Source: DATKAB01 sp964542745
GTDB lineage: Bacteria; Eisenbacteria; RBG-16-71-46
Direction of reading: 5' to 3'
NCBI GenBank assembly: GCA_964542745.1
Contig: CAZIVR010000004.1
Coordinates: 17,902-81,901 of the forward strand
Length of the DNA: 64,000 nucleotides
How positions within the stretch are numbered: the stretch's first letter is position 1; each line of letters starts with the position of its first letter. The notes beneath the pieces were generated by a model. It was not told the DNA's origin. It did no database searches and saw only the letters and a program-made list of their open reading frames with translations. Positions 57,284 to 64,000 of the stretch are shown here, one piece after another. The position numbers and the translations under genes are program-made.

Positions 57284-57694
57284 TCACTCGCCCGTGACCA
57301 GCCATTCGATCGCGCGCTCCTCGTCGCGAAACACCGCGTATCGCATGGGAAGCTTGCCGCTGGCCATGGACTCGAACATCCGGGCGACGCCGAACTCGAG
57401 GTCGCGCGTGACGAGCCCCGCCACGCGCAGCCCTTCACCCGCCCCTTCGGAAGTGCGCCCGGCGATCTCGTCGATTCCCGAGCGGATCTCGGGAGCCGTC
57501 CACGCGGCGAGGTTCGCTTCCCTCAAGTCCCAGAGCCGGTGCATCCGCGGGTACGTCGCCGCCACCTCGCCCTGCCGGCGCGCGGCCTCGGCCATCTCGA
57601 AGCGGCCGGTCACGCGGATACGAACGAAGCCGCGCTCCGCGTCGGGCTCGATGCGTACGCGTGCCTGGGGACTGGTCTCGGGATCCACGCTCAT
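57284..57694 (-). CDS. STAS/SpoIIAA-like protein, paralogue 1
   Basis: A 136-residue relative of the gene above: MHRLWDLREANLA, VARMFESMASGKLPM and RYAVFRDEERAIEWLV are shared. Tandem duplication with divergence is the likely origin. Its own promoter (57721-57749) and GAGAGGA before ATG 57694 suggest it leads a two-gene operon. Function unknown. Confidence 0.75.
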   Translation of the reverse strand: MSVDPETSPQARVRIEPDAERGFVRIRVTGRFEMAEAARRQGEVAATYPRMHRLWDLREANLAAWTAPEIRSGIDEIAGRTSEGAGEGLRVAGLVTRDLEFGVARMFESMASGKLPMRYAVFRDEERAIEWLVTGE

Positions 57695-57720
57695 TCGGGA
57701 GTCCTCTCGACGTCGGCGGC

Positions 57721-57749
57721 AAGGTAGTCTCGGAACGAGAAAGTATCAA
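57721..57749 (-). promoter_or_regulatory. candidate promoter TTGATA-N17-TACCTT
   Basis: On the minus strand TTGATA (57749-57744) and TACCTT (57726-57721) are 17 nt apart, predicting a start near 57714 and a leader of about 20 nt. The -35 overlaps the stop of the upstream secreted protein gene. Confidence 0.5.
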
Positions 57750-60736
57750 GGATTTCCGATCCTCGGGCGGCCGCCCTCTCCCGCCCGGGCCTCCATCGCC
57801 GGAATAGAGGACGGCGAGGAGCCCAGCGCCCCGAGGATCACGGTGAACGCGACCGAGCCGCTCGCGCCCGGGGCCAGGCTCCCCGTGAAGGTCCACTCCA
57901 CCGGCCCGGCCGCCCCCGGGGCCGGCTGCGTGGTGGCCGCGCAGCTCCCGAGACCCGCGCCCAGTGCGAGGCAGGCGGCCGAAGCGAACGTGGTGAAGGC
58001 AGGGGTCGCGTCGCGGATCACGAGCGACCCGAGCGGGGTGGAGCCCGTGTTCCTGTAGACGAGCAGGTAGGAGAGCGTGTCCCCGGGCCGCGCGGTCGCG
58101 CGATTCACCGACTTCACGAGCGAGAGCCCGCCCGCGGCCACGGTGGTGAGGTCGGTGAGCGCGAGATCCACCGCGAGCGCGGGGCTCGCGCCGGCGTACT
58201 GGCAGCGCGCGGTGAGCGTCGCGGTTTCCGCCGCGCCGACGGGGGCTCCCGCCGGCGAGGCGTGGCGCGCGATCACGCAGGCACCCTGCCCCGTGCCGAG
58301 CGCCAGCGGCGCGACCAGCCGAGGCTCGCCGGCCCCGATCACGCCGTCGCAATTCAGGTCGTGGTAGAGCTCGAGCGACCAGCCGGGAAGGGCGGGCGAG
58401 GCGGCGCGGGCGGCGGTGAACGTGACGCTGCCCGCGCTGCGCGCCTCGTAGCGATGCGCGTGCTGGGCCACGCCGCCCGCGACCACGACCGCGGAACCGG
58501 AGGGCCACCACCCGTTGCCCGGCACGTCGCCGAATCCGATCCCGGCGTAGGCCACGCCCGAGGCGGCGGCAAGCGACAAGGCGCCGGCCGCGCGGTCGTA
58601 GGCGCCGCCCGTGTTGCCGGGCGAAGCGCCGGTCGAGAGCCAGCCGGAGGGCGGAACGTGACGCACCTCCACGCCCGGCCCGGCCGCCGAGAACGGGAGC
58701 CACAGGGTGAAGGCGCCGGCGCCGCCGGTGAGAACGCTGTCGCAGGCGCCGCCCGGGCACGCCGCCGCCTCGAGCCGGACACGGGCACCTGCGACACCCG
58801 GCTCTCCGGCCTGCCGGACGCCGTCGTTGGCCACGCCGCCGGCCGCGCCGTCGTCCCGGAACAGCGAGCCGTCGATCCGGCTGCCGTGCCACAGGCCGAA
58901 GTCGAGGTCCGCGATCCCGGAGCCTCCCACCACGACTCCCGCGCGCACGCCGTTCGCCGCCTGCGTGCCGAGCCACCCGGCGGGACGGCCGGGCGTGATG
59001 TCGGCGGCGGAGCCGTTGTCGTCGAGCACGAGATCGTAGGTCCCGGCGCCGACCACGCCGAGGGTCCAGGCGCCGGTCGCGGGATCCGCCGCGGCGACGG
59101 CGGTGGCGCCGGATCCGCCCGAGGGCACGAGCTTCACCCAGGTGGAAACGCCGGTGCCCGCCTCCCCCGCCGCGCGCACGGCGTCGTGGTCGGCGTCCGA
59201 GTAGACCGAGCCGCTCAGCGCCACGCCGGTGCTCACGGTGGTGACGACGGTGGGCTGCTCGCCCGGCGTCGCGGCGTCGCCGTCGCTGCGCGCCGTGAAC
59301 GACTGGCCGCTCTGGGCGGCGTCGAAGGCGAGCGCGGCCTGGTTCGAGACCACGGTGCCGGTGGTCGCGGGCGGGTCCACCGTCACGCGGAACCGCACGG
59401 TGGTCGAGGCCCCGATCGAGATCTGGCCCCCGCTCGCGGCGTTCGCACCGGTGCCGAGCCGCGCCACGACGGTGCGGGAGGCGGGCAGGTAGTCCATGAC
59501 GTCGTCGCCGGCCGCATCGGTCTTGGCCCCCGCGTTGGGGCCCGCCGTCACCGCCATCGAGCCGGCCACGTAGGTCGCGTTCGGCGGCAGCGTGTCGCGC
59601 AGCACGCAGCGGACCGCGTGGTCCTGCCCGGTGTTCGCCATCGTGACCGAGTACTCCAGCACGTCGCCGGCCCGCACCGGGGCGCCGTTCAGGTCGGTCA
59701 CGGTCTTGGTGAAACCGGTCGAGCTGAACACCGGCGCGTAGAGGTCGGTCGCGAACGTGACCGCCGCCGGGTAGTACTCGTCGCCGCTCGAGGTCAGCAG
59801 GATGGTGGCGCCGGTCGCGCCGTTCGGAAGCACGCCGGAGGCCGAGACGATGTCGGCGTCGAAGCCGAGCTGGTTCAGGTAGTTCGGGTTCTTGGCCGTG
59901 AACGTGGTTCCGAGCAGGCTGATCGAGCTGTTGAAGAAGTTGGCGGCGGGGTTGCGGGCGTCCGAGAGGTTCACCCCGTTGAGGCGGAAGTTGTCGCCCG
60001 TGTACCCGAGGTCGCCCTCGAACGTCACCGCCCCGAGGCGCGTGTTCACGGCGCCCGCCGGGGGCGTCACGAAACCCGTCACGTTGATGGTGACGTTGTT
60101 GCCGCTGCTCACGTGCGCGTAGCCGTCGAACACCACCAGGTTGCGCAGCGGGAGCGTGCCCAGCTCGTAGACCACGACCAGCGCCCAGCCGCCGTGCTTG
60201 TTGGACTGGTTCGGCGTGGACTGCACGTTGGCCACCCAGTACGTGCCGTTCCCCGCGGCCCGCACCTGCGGGGTGACGTCCGCGACCGCGGCGTAGTCGC
60301 TGCCGCTGGCGCTCAGCTGCGCGGCGGTGACGGTGGCGTAGCCCGCCACGGGCGTGGACAGGCGCACGGTGTTCCGCGCCGCGTTGGCCGACTCCCCGCC
60401 CCAGTAGAGCCCGGCCCACCGCACCGTCGCTCCGAGGGGAAGCGCGAGGGTCGCGGAGCTCGACGAGAACGTGGTCCCGTCGGCGTCGGCGTCCACGTAA
60501 ACCATGGTGAAGTCGTTGTTGTCCACGTTCCCGCCGTTCCCGTTCCGGCCGTTGGTGCAGTTGCCGCCGCCGGTGCAGGTCATGATCGTGTTCCCGATCA
60601 GGGTGATGTCGCCGCTCGCGTTGGCGCTGAAGCGTGGCGTGAAGGCGCGCACCACCTGCGCCCGGGCCGGAGCCGCGAGCGCGAGCAGGGCGGCGACCGC
60701 GCCGGCCGCCGCCGCCACGCCAGCCGGGCGCCTCAT
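57746..60736 (-). CDS. large secreted DUF11/SdrD-B-like repeat protein
   Basis: A 996-residue exported protein. After a signal peptide (1-26) the first 330 residues form the conserved N-terminal region of such proteins (NNDFTMVYVDADAD, ATVRWAGLYWGG, KHGGWALVVVYELG). DUF11-like domains (TDLNGAPVRAGDVLEYSVTM, ending VSNQAAL) and two SdrD-B-like domains (SDADHDAVRAAGEAGTG; NDGVRQAGEPGVAGARVRL) follow, and a last DUF11 (SVNRATARPGDTLSYLL). No FlgD-like sorting domain is present. The start overlaps the barrel gene (ATGA). It is probably a surface filament or matrix protein exported with its partner. Confidence 0.87.
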   Translation of the reverse strand: MRRPAGVAAAAGAVAALLALAAPARAQVVRAFTPRFSANASGDITLIGNTIMTCTGGGNCTNGRNGNGGNVDNNDFTMVYVDADADGTTFSSSSATLALPLGATVRWAGLYWGGESANAARNTVRLSTPVAGYATVTAAQLSASGSDYAAVADVTPQVRAAGNGTYWVANVQSTPNQSNKHGGWALVVVYELGTLPLRNLVVFDGYAHVSSGNNVTINVTGFVTPPAGAVNTRLGAVTFEGDLGYTGDNFRLNGVNLSDARNPAANFFNSSISLLGTTFTAKNPNYLNQLGFDADIVSASGVLPNGATGATILLTSSGDEYYPAAVTFATDLYAPVFSSTGFTKTVTDLNGAPVRAGDVLEYSVTMANTGQDHAVRCVLRDTLPPNATYVAGSMAVTAGPNAGAKTDAAGDDVMDYLPASRTVVARLGTGANAASGGQISIGASTTVRFRVTVDPPATTGTVVSNQAALAFDAAQSGQSFTARSDGDAATPGEQPTVVTTVSTGVALSGSVYSDADHDAVRAAGEAGTGVSTWVKLVPSGGSGATAVAAADPATGAWTLGVVGAGTYDLVLDDNGSAADITPGRPAGWLGTQAANGVRAGVVVGGSGIADLDFGLWHGSRIDGSLFRDDGAAGGVANDGVRQAGEPGVAGARVRLEAAACPGGACDSVLTGGAGAFTLWLPFSAAGPGVEVRHVPPSGWLSTGASPGNTGGAYDRAAGALSLAAASGVAYAGIGFGDVPGNGWWPSGSAVVVAGGVAQHAHRYEARSAGSVTFTAARAASPALPGWSLELYHDLNCDGVIGAGEPRLVAPLALGTGQGACVIARHASPAGAPVGAAETATLTARCQYAGASPALAVDLALTDLTTVAAGGLSLVKSVNRATARPGDTLSYLLVYRNTGSTPLGSLVIRDATPAFTTFASAACLALGAGLGSCAATTQPAPGAAGPVEWTFTGSLAPGASGSVAFTVILGALGSSPSSIPAMEARAGEGGRPRIGNP

Positions 60737-63700
60737 CGCGGATCCTCCCCGCTCAGGTCGCCGGGCCGCGGCGGGAACGCCGCGGGACGCGGGGCGGGCT
60801 CGGGACGCGGGTCCGGAGCCGGGGCTTCGGGCTCGATCCCGAACAGCCGCTCGTCGAACTTCACGCGCAGGCGCAGGTACGCGCCCGAGCGCGTCCAGTC
60901 GGCGCCGGTCAGCTCGTCGTCGCGATAGCCGAAATGGTTGTAGCCGCCGGAGAGCCAGAGCCCCGGGCCCACGACCCGCCCGACCTCGGCCCCGAGCCCG
61001 TGGCGCCGGTCGCGGATCCGATCGCCCGTGAGCAGGCTGCCCTGCAGGCCCACGTCCCATCCGCGCGCGAGGTCGAGCGTGAGGCGGGCCCGGGCCCACT
61101 GGGCGCCGCCGCGGGTCCCGCTTCCCGGGCCGTCCTCCTGCGCGAGCTTCCCGGCCCACGCGACCGAGGCGTTGAGGTGGCGGTCGAGCCGCCCGGCCGA
61201 CTGGAGCGAAAGGATGCGCGCCAGCCGGCGCCGCGTGTCGGGCGCGATTCCGGCGCCGAGGCCGGGCGCGGGCGAGCCGCCGGGGCCCTGGCCGTCGCGG
61301 TCGTAGCGGAACTCCAGCCGTCCGAGCGCGTCCCAGTTCCCGCCCGGCCGCCACGCCGTCCCGAGCTGCACGCGGAGCCGCGCGCCACCCGGCGCGCCGT
61401 GGGCGCGGGTGAGGTCGAGGTGGTGGCGCAGCAGCGCGGTCCACGCGCTGTCGAGCCGCACGGCCGCGGCGAGGGTGTGGAGATAGCTGTCGCCCGAGCG
61501 CCCCGAGCGCACCTCGAAGCGCGTCGAGCCGCGCCAGAGTTCGCCCTCGCGCCGCTCGAGGCTGGCGCTCGCCGCGGTGGCGGGACCCGTGCTCGCCGCC
61601 CCCACGGCGCTCACCCGCTCGAGGCTCGCGCCGAGCCGGATCCCGTCGCGCAGCCGCCAGCCGTTGCGGAGACCGACGGCGGCCTGCGCCTCGCGCCCGC
61701 CGAAGGCGTCGCCCACGCGGTACTCGCTGAAGGCGCGCGCCGCGCTCCCGAGCTCGGCGTCCACTCCCGCGACCGTCGCGAGGCGCCGCGCGTCCCCGGC
61801 CGCGGCGAACGGGGTCTCGAGGTTCGACAGCAGCTCGTGGCGCGCGTAGGCGCGGGCGCGCGCGCCGAGGCGCCGCTCGGCGCCGAGCTCGGCGCGCCGG
61901 CGGCCGGGCTCGCGCAGGTCCTGCTCGAACTCCGCGAAGCCGCTCCACGCCGGGCGTCCCGGCAGCTGGAGCGCGAGCCGCGAGCGGAGCGCGGCCAGCG
62001 CGGGCGGATCCGCCACGCCCGCGCGGTGATCGCCCGCGAACCGCACACCCAGCTCGCCGCGCAGCGCGCGGCCGAGCGGGCGATCCAGCCCCGCCCGCAC
62101 CCCCGCGCGCCGCTCGCGGCCCGCGGCGTCGGCGCTCCACAGGGCTTCGGTCGTGAACCGGGTGCGCGGGGTGAGGCGCGCCGCGAGGCGGCCGCCGCCC
62201 TCGGTGCGGCCGCTCGCGAATCCCGCGCCGGGATTGTCGAAGCCATCGGACGTCGCGGCGAGCCACAGGCGGCCGCGGGCCGCCGCGCCCTCGTGGGCGA
62301 GTTCGAGCCGCGACCCGAGTCCGCGCGCCTCGCCCGGCCGCCGGGTCGCGGCCAGCTCGGACTCGAGCCGCGTCCGCTCGCCGAGGCGCGCGGCGAGCGA
62401 CACGGCGCGCAGCTCCCGGCCGGCGCCCGGCTCGTGATCGTCCACCCACGTGCCGCCCAGCTCCACGTTCCGCCCGAGCGCGAGTCGCGGCTCCACGCCC
62501 CCGACCCAGAACGGCTCGCCCGCGGCGCGCGTCTCGTAGGTCACGCGCACGAACACCGGGTTCAGGCCGGGATCGAGCGTGGGGACCGGATCCCGGAACG
62601 TGATCCGCCCGGTCTGGGGCTCGAGGTCGTAGTCCGCGGCACGCCGGCGCTCCGATCGGTCCAGCACCACCGCGGGCTGGTTGCGGTCGCGCACCACGAT
62701 CTCCACGCGCTCGGAGTTCTCGACGAGGGGCGCGCCGCGCAGCACGTAGGGACCCGAGACGCCGAGGCCGGCCAGCTCCTCCACCTGCTGGCGGCTGCGC
62801 CCGCGGCTCGCGAACGAGTGGAGCGTGACGCCTCCCGCCTGCCAGCGCGCCCGCGCCCCGGTGAGCGAGCGCGCGTAGGTGGCGAGCCCGCGCGGGTGGC
62901 CGGCGTCGTGGGTCGTGAAGTCGCCGTAGAGGAGCGAGCTGCCGCCCCGGTCCAGCCGCGCGTAGAGCCGGCCGGTGGTCTGGGCGTCGTAGCCGCGCGT
63001 GGAACCGTCCCCCACGAGGGGCGGGCCCGCCTCGGGCTGGAGGTCCCGCTGCTGCCGCAGGTCGCGGGGCCGGTCCGAGTCGTAGCCGAGGGTGAGCGCG
63101 AGGTCGGAGCGCAGGCGGCCGCGCGCGAACACCGCCCCGCGCGCGGCGGCCATGGCGCGGCCGTCCCGGCGCGCGCTCACGAACTCGCGCAGGCCGTCCT
63201 CGAAACCCGCCGCGTCGCGTTCCGGTCCGGGCGAGAAGGTTCCGGCGCGGCCGAGCCCGACCACGCCCTCGAGCGTGCCGAGCGCGAGCAACGGGCTCAC
63301 GTCGGGCAGGAAGCGCACCGACGCCACCGCTTCCAGCCGCCCCGACGAGGCGCGAAGGCGCGCGTCGGCGGACCCGGACGGCGCCACCAGCGGCACGACG
63401 AGGGCGGCGCCCTCGACCGCGACCTGCACGCCGGGAGTCCCCGGGTCGAGATCGGCGGTCTCGAACTCCCCGGCGCCGGTCTCGAGCGTCACCAGCGTGC
63501 GCTCGCCGCTCGGGATGCCGGCGGCATCCAGCACGCGCACGCGGACCGGCACCCGGGTGCGGCCGTCGGCCGGGGCGTCGGAGGGCACGGCCAGCTCGAG
63601 GCGCGCGACCGGGCCCGGGGCCACGACGCGCACTTCCGCGCGCCCGAGGAAGCCCCGCGGCGCGAGCTCGAGCAGGTTGATCCCGGGCCGGAGCGGAACC

Positions 63701-64000
63701 CCCACGTACTCCCAGGCCTCGACGCCGGTCTCGGGAGCCGTGACGCGCAGGCCCACCCGGCTCTCGGAGACGCGCTCCCCGTTGAGCCACAGGGTGAGGA
63801 CCGAGCCGATCGCTCCCTTCACGCGCACCGCGACCTGCCGCACCAGGAGCGTGTCGAGGTCGGCGACGCCGACGAACCCAGGGGCCGGGTCGAGCACCCG
63901 CACGATCGCCTCGAGCGGCAGCGGCTCGGCGGCGCGCGGCGCGGCTCCCGGATCCGGACGGCCGCCGGCCTGCGGCGCGGACGCGGCCGCGAGCGCCGCG
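60733..64000 (-). CDS. outer-membrane beta-barrel protein with N-terminal Ig-like domains (5' partial)
   Basis: At least 1088 residues, open to the window edge; the first visible residues (AALAAASAPQA) look like the end of a signal peptide. The N-terminal part has Ig-like domains (VRVKGAIGSVLTLWLNGERV, PVRVRVLDAAGIPSGERTLV), then a passage of MtrB/TonB-barrel-like strands rich in alternating Arg/aromatic residues up to SGAYLRLRVKFDERLF and a Pro-rich tail. I recall the same large protein next to DUF11 proteins in proteobacteria. It may anchor or export the downstream DUF11 protein (inference). Confidence 0.82.
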   Translation of the reverse strand, partial: AALAAASAPQAGGRPDPGAAPRAAEPLPLEAIVRVLDPAPGFVGVADLDTLLVRQVAVRVKGAIGSVLTLWLNGERVSESRVGLRVTAPETGVEAWEYVGVPLRPGINLLELAPRGFLGRAEVRVVAPGPVARLELAVPSDAPADGRTRVPVRVRVLDAAGIPSGERTLVTLETGAGEFETADLDPGTPGVQVAVEGAALVVPLVAPSGSADARLRASSGRLEAVASVRFLPDVSPLLALGTLEGVVGLGRAGTFSPGPERDAAGFEDGLREFVSARRDGRAMAAARGAVFARGRLRSDLALTLGYDSDRPRDLRQQRDLQPEAGPPLVGDGSTRGYDAQTTGRLYARLDRGGSSLLYGDFTTHDAGHPRGLATYARSLTGARARWQAGGVTLHSFASRGRSRQQVEELAGLGVSGPYVLRGAPLVENSERVEIVVRDRNQPAVVLDRSERRRAADYDLEPQTGRITFRDPVPTLDPGLNPVFVRVTYETRAAGEPFWVGGVEPRLALGRNVELGGTWVDDHEPGAGRELRAVSLAARLGERTRLESELAATRRPGEARGLGSRLELAHEGAAARGRLWLAATSDGFDNPGAGFASGRTEGGGRLAARLTPRTRFTTEALWSADAAGRERRAGVRAGLDRPLGRALRGELGVRFAGDHRAGVADPPALAALRSRLALQLPGRPAWSGFAEFEQDLREPGRRRAELGAERRLGARARAYARHELLSNLETPFAAAGDARRLATVAGVDAELGSAARAFSEYRVGDAFGGREAQAAVGLRNGWRLRDGIRLGASLERVSAVGAASTGPATAASASLERREGELWRGSTRFEVRSGRSGDSYLHTLAAAVRLDSAWTALLRHHLDLTRAHGAPGGARLRVQLGTAWRPGGNWDALGRLEFRYDRDGQGPGGSPAPGLGAGIAPDTRRRLARILSLQSAGRLDRHLNASVAWAGKLAQEDGPGSGTRGGAQWARARLTLDLARGWDVGLQGSLLTGDRIRDRRHGLGAEVGRVVGPGLWLSGGYNHFGYRDDELTGADWTRSGAYLRLRVKFDERLFGIEPEAPAPDPRPEPAPRPAAFPPRPGDLSGEDPR

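Noticed and set aside
57746..63790. Minus-strand open frame of about 2000 codons that joins the barrel and DUF11 genes in one frame
   Set aside because: The upstream two thirds is the wrong frame of the barrel gene (Arg/Pro/Ala-rich, no domain). Only the part from 60736 is coding.

Overview
The window is a GC-rich (about two thirds G+C), gene-dense bacterial chromosome segment with no rRNA or tRNA genes, no CRISPR array and no recognisable insertion sequence. Several traits point to an uncultured, environmental Gram-negative lineage of the FCB type, and the repertoire is most like Candidatus Eisenbacteria (an inference; no marker gene here proves it). These traits are two large surface proteins ending in FlgD-like Ig/sorting domains, Ser/Thr kinases fused to TolB-type or TPR sensor regions, an Mla-type lipid transporter, lipoproteins and an outer-membrane barrel.

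Left part (1-7.3 kb, all minus strand) is a housekeeping run: yicC, gmk, rpoZ, coaBC, family-4 uracil-DNA glycosylase, dnaB, mlaE, mlaF. Adjacent genes often share ATGA or GTGA stop/start overlaps. From 7.4 to 24.4 kb come a secreted S9 peptidase, a small membrane protein under a two-operator promoter, a TPR/AAA+ sigma-54-type activator coupled to a short secreted peptide gene, an NFACT-R protein, a histidine phosphatase, an Asp-box propeller lipoprotein, an NAD-epimerase-like protein, a kinase and a dicarboxylate/glutamate symporter.

24.4-31.1 kb is a lower-GC defence island. It holds an MvaI/BcnI-family restriction enzyme, a C5-cytosine methyltransferase and a MutY/Mig-like mismatch glycosylase, followed by a tightly coupled three-gene cassette: a paraMORC-like GHKL ATPase and two proteins without assigned function. 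The cassette is the best candidate for an undescribed system. A second candidate is the secreted-peptide/TPR-activator pair at 10.7-13.5 kb, whose sensor half and peptide gene share a composition unlike the rest of the regulator.

31.6-45 kb carries a kinase/PD40 receptor, an M4 metalloprotease, selB, a repeat-containing surface protein and an arsR-SRPBCC-dinB operon. 45-57.7 kb returns to core functions (murA, prmC, prfA, DUF1385, rpmE), with thioredoxin-like and very small membrane proteins inserted between prfA and prmC, and a pair of STAS-like paralogues. The right end (57.7-64 kb) is a two-gene surface module: an outer-membrane barrel protein running off the edge and a DUF11/SdrD-B-like secreted protein.

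Across the window, seven genes have a TANNNT -10-like hexamer 6-10 nt before the start codon and no ribosome-binding site, which suggests leaderless mRNAs are common in this organism.
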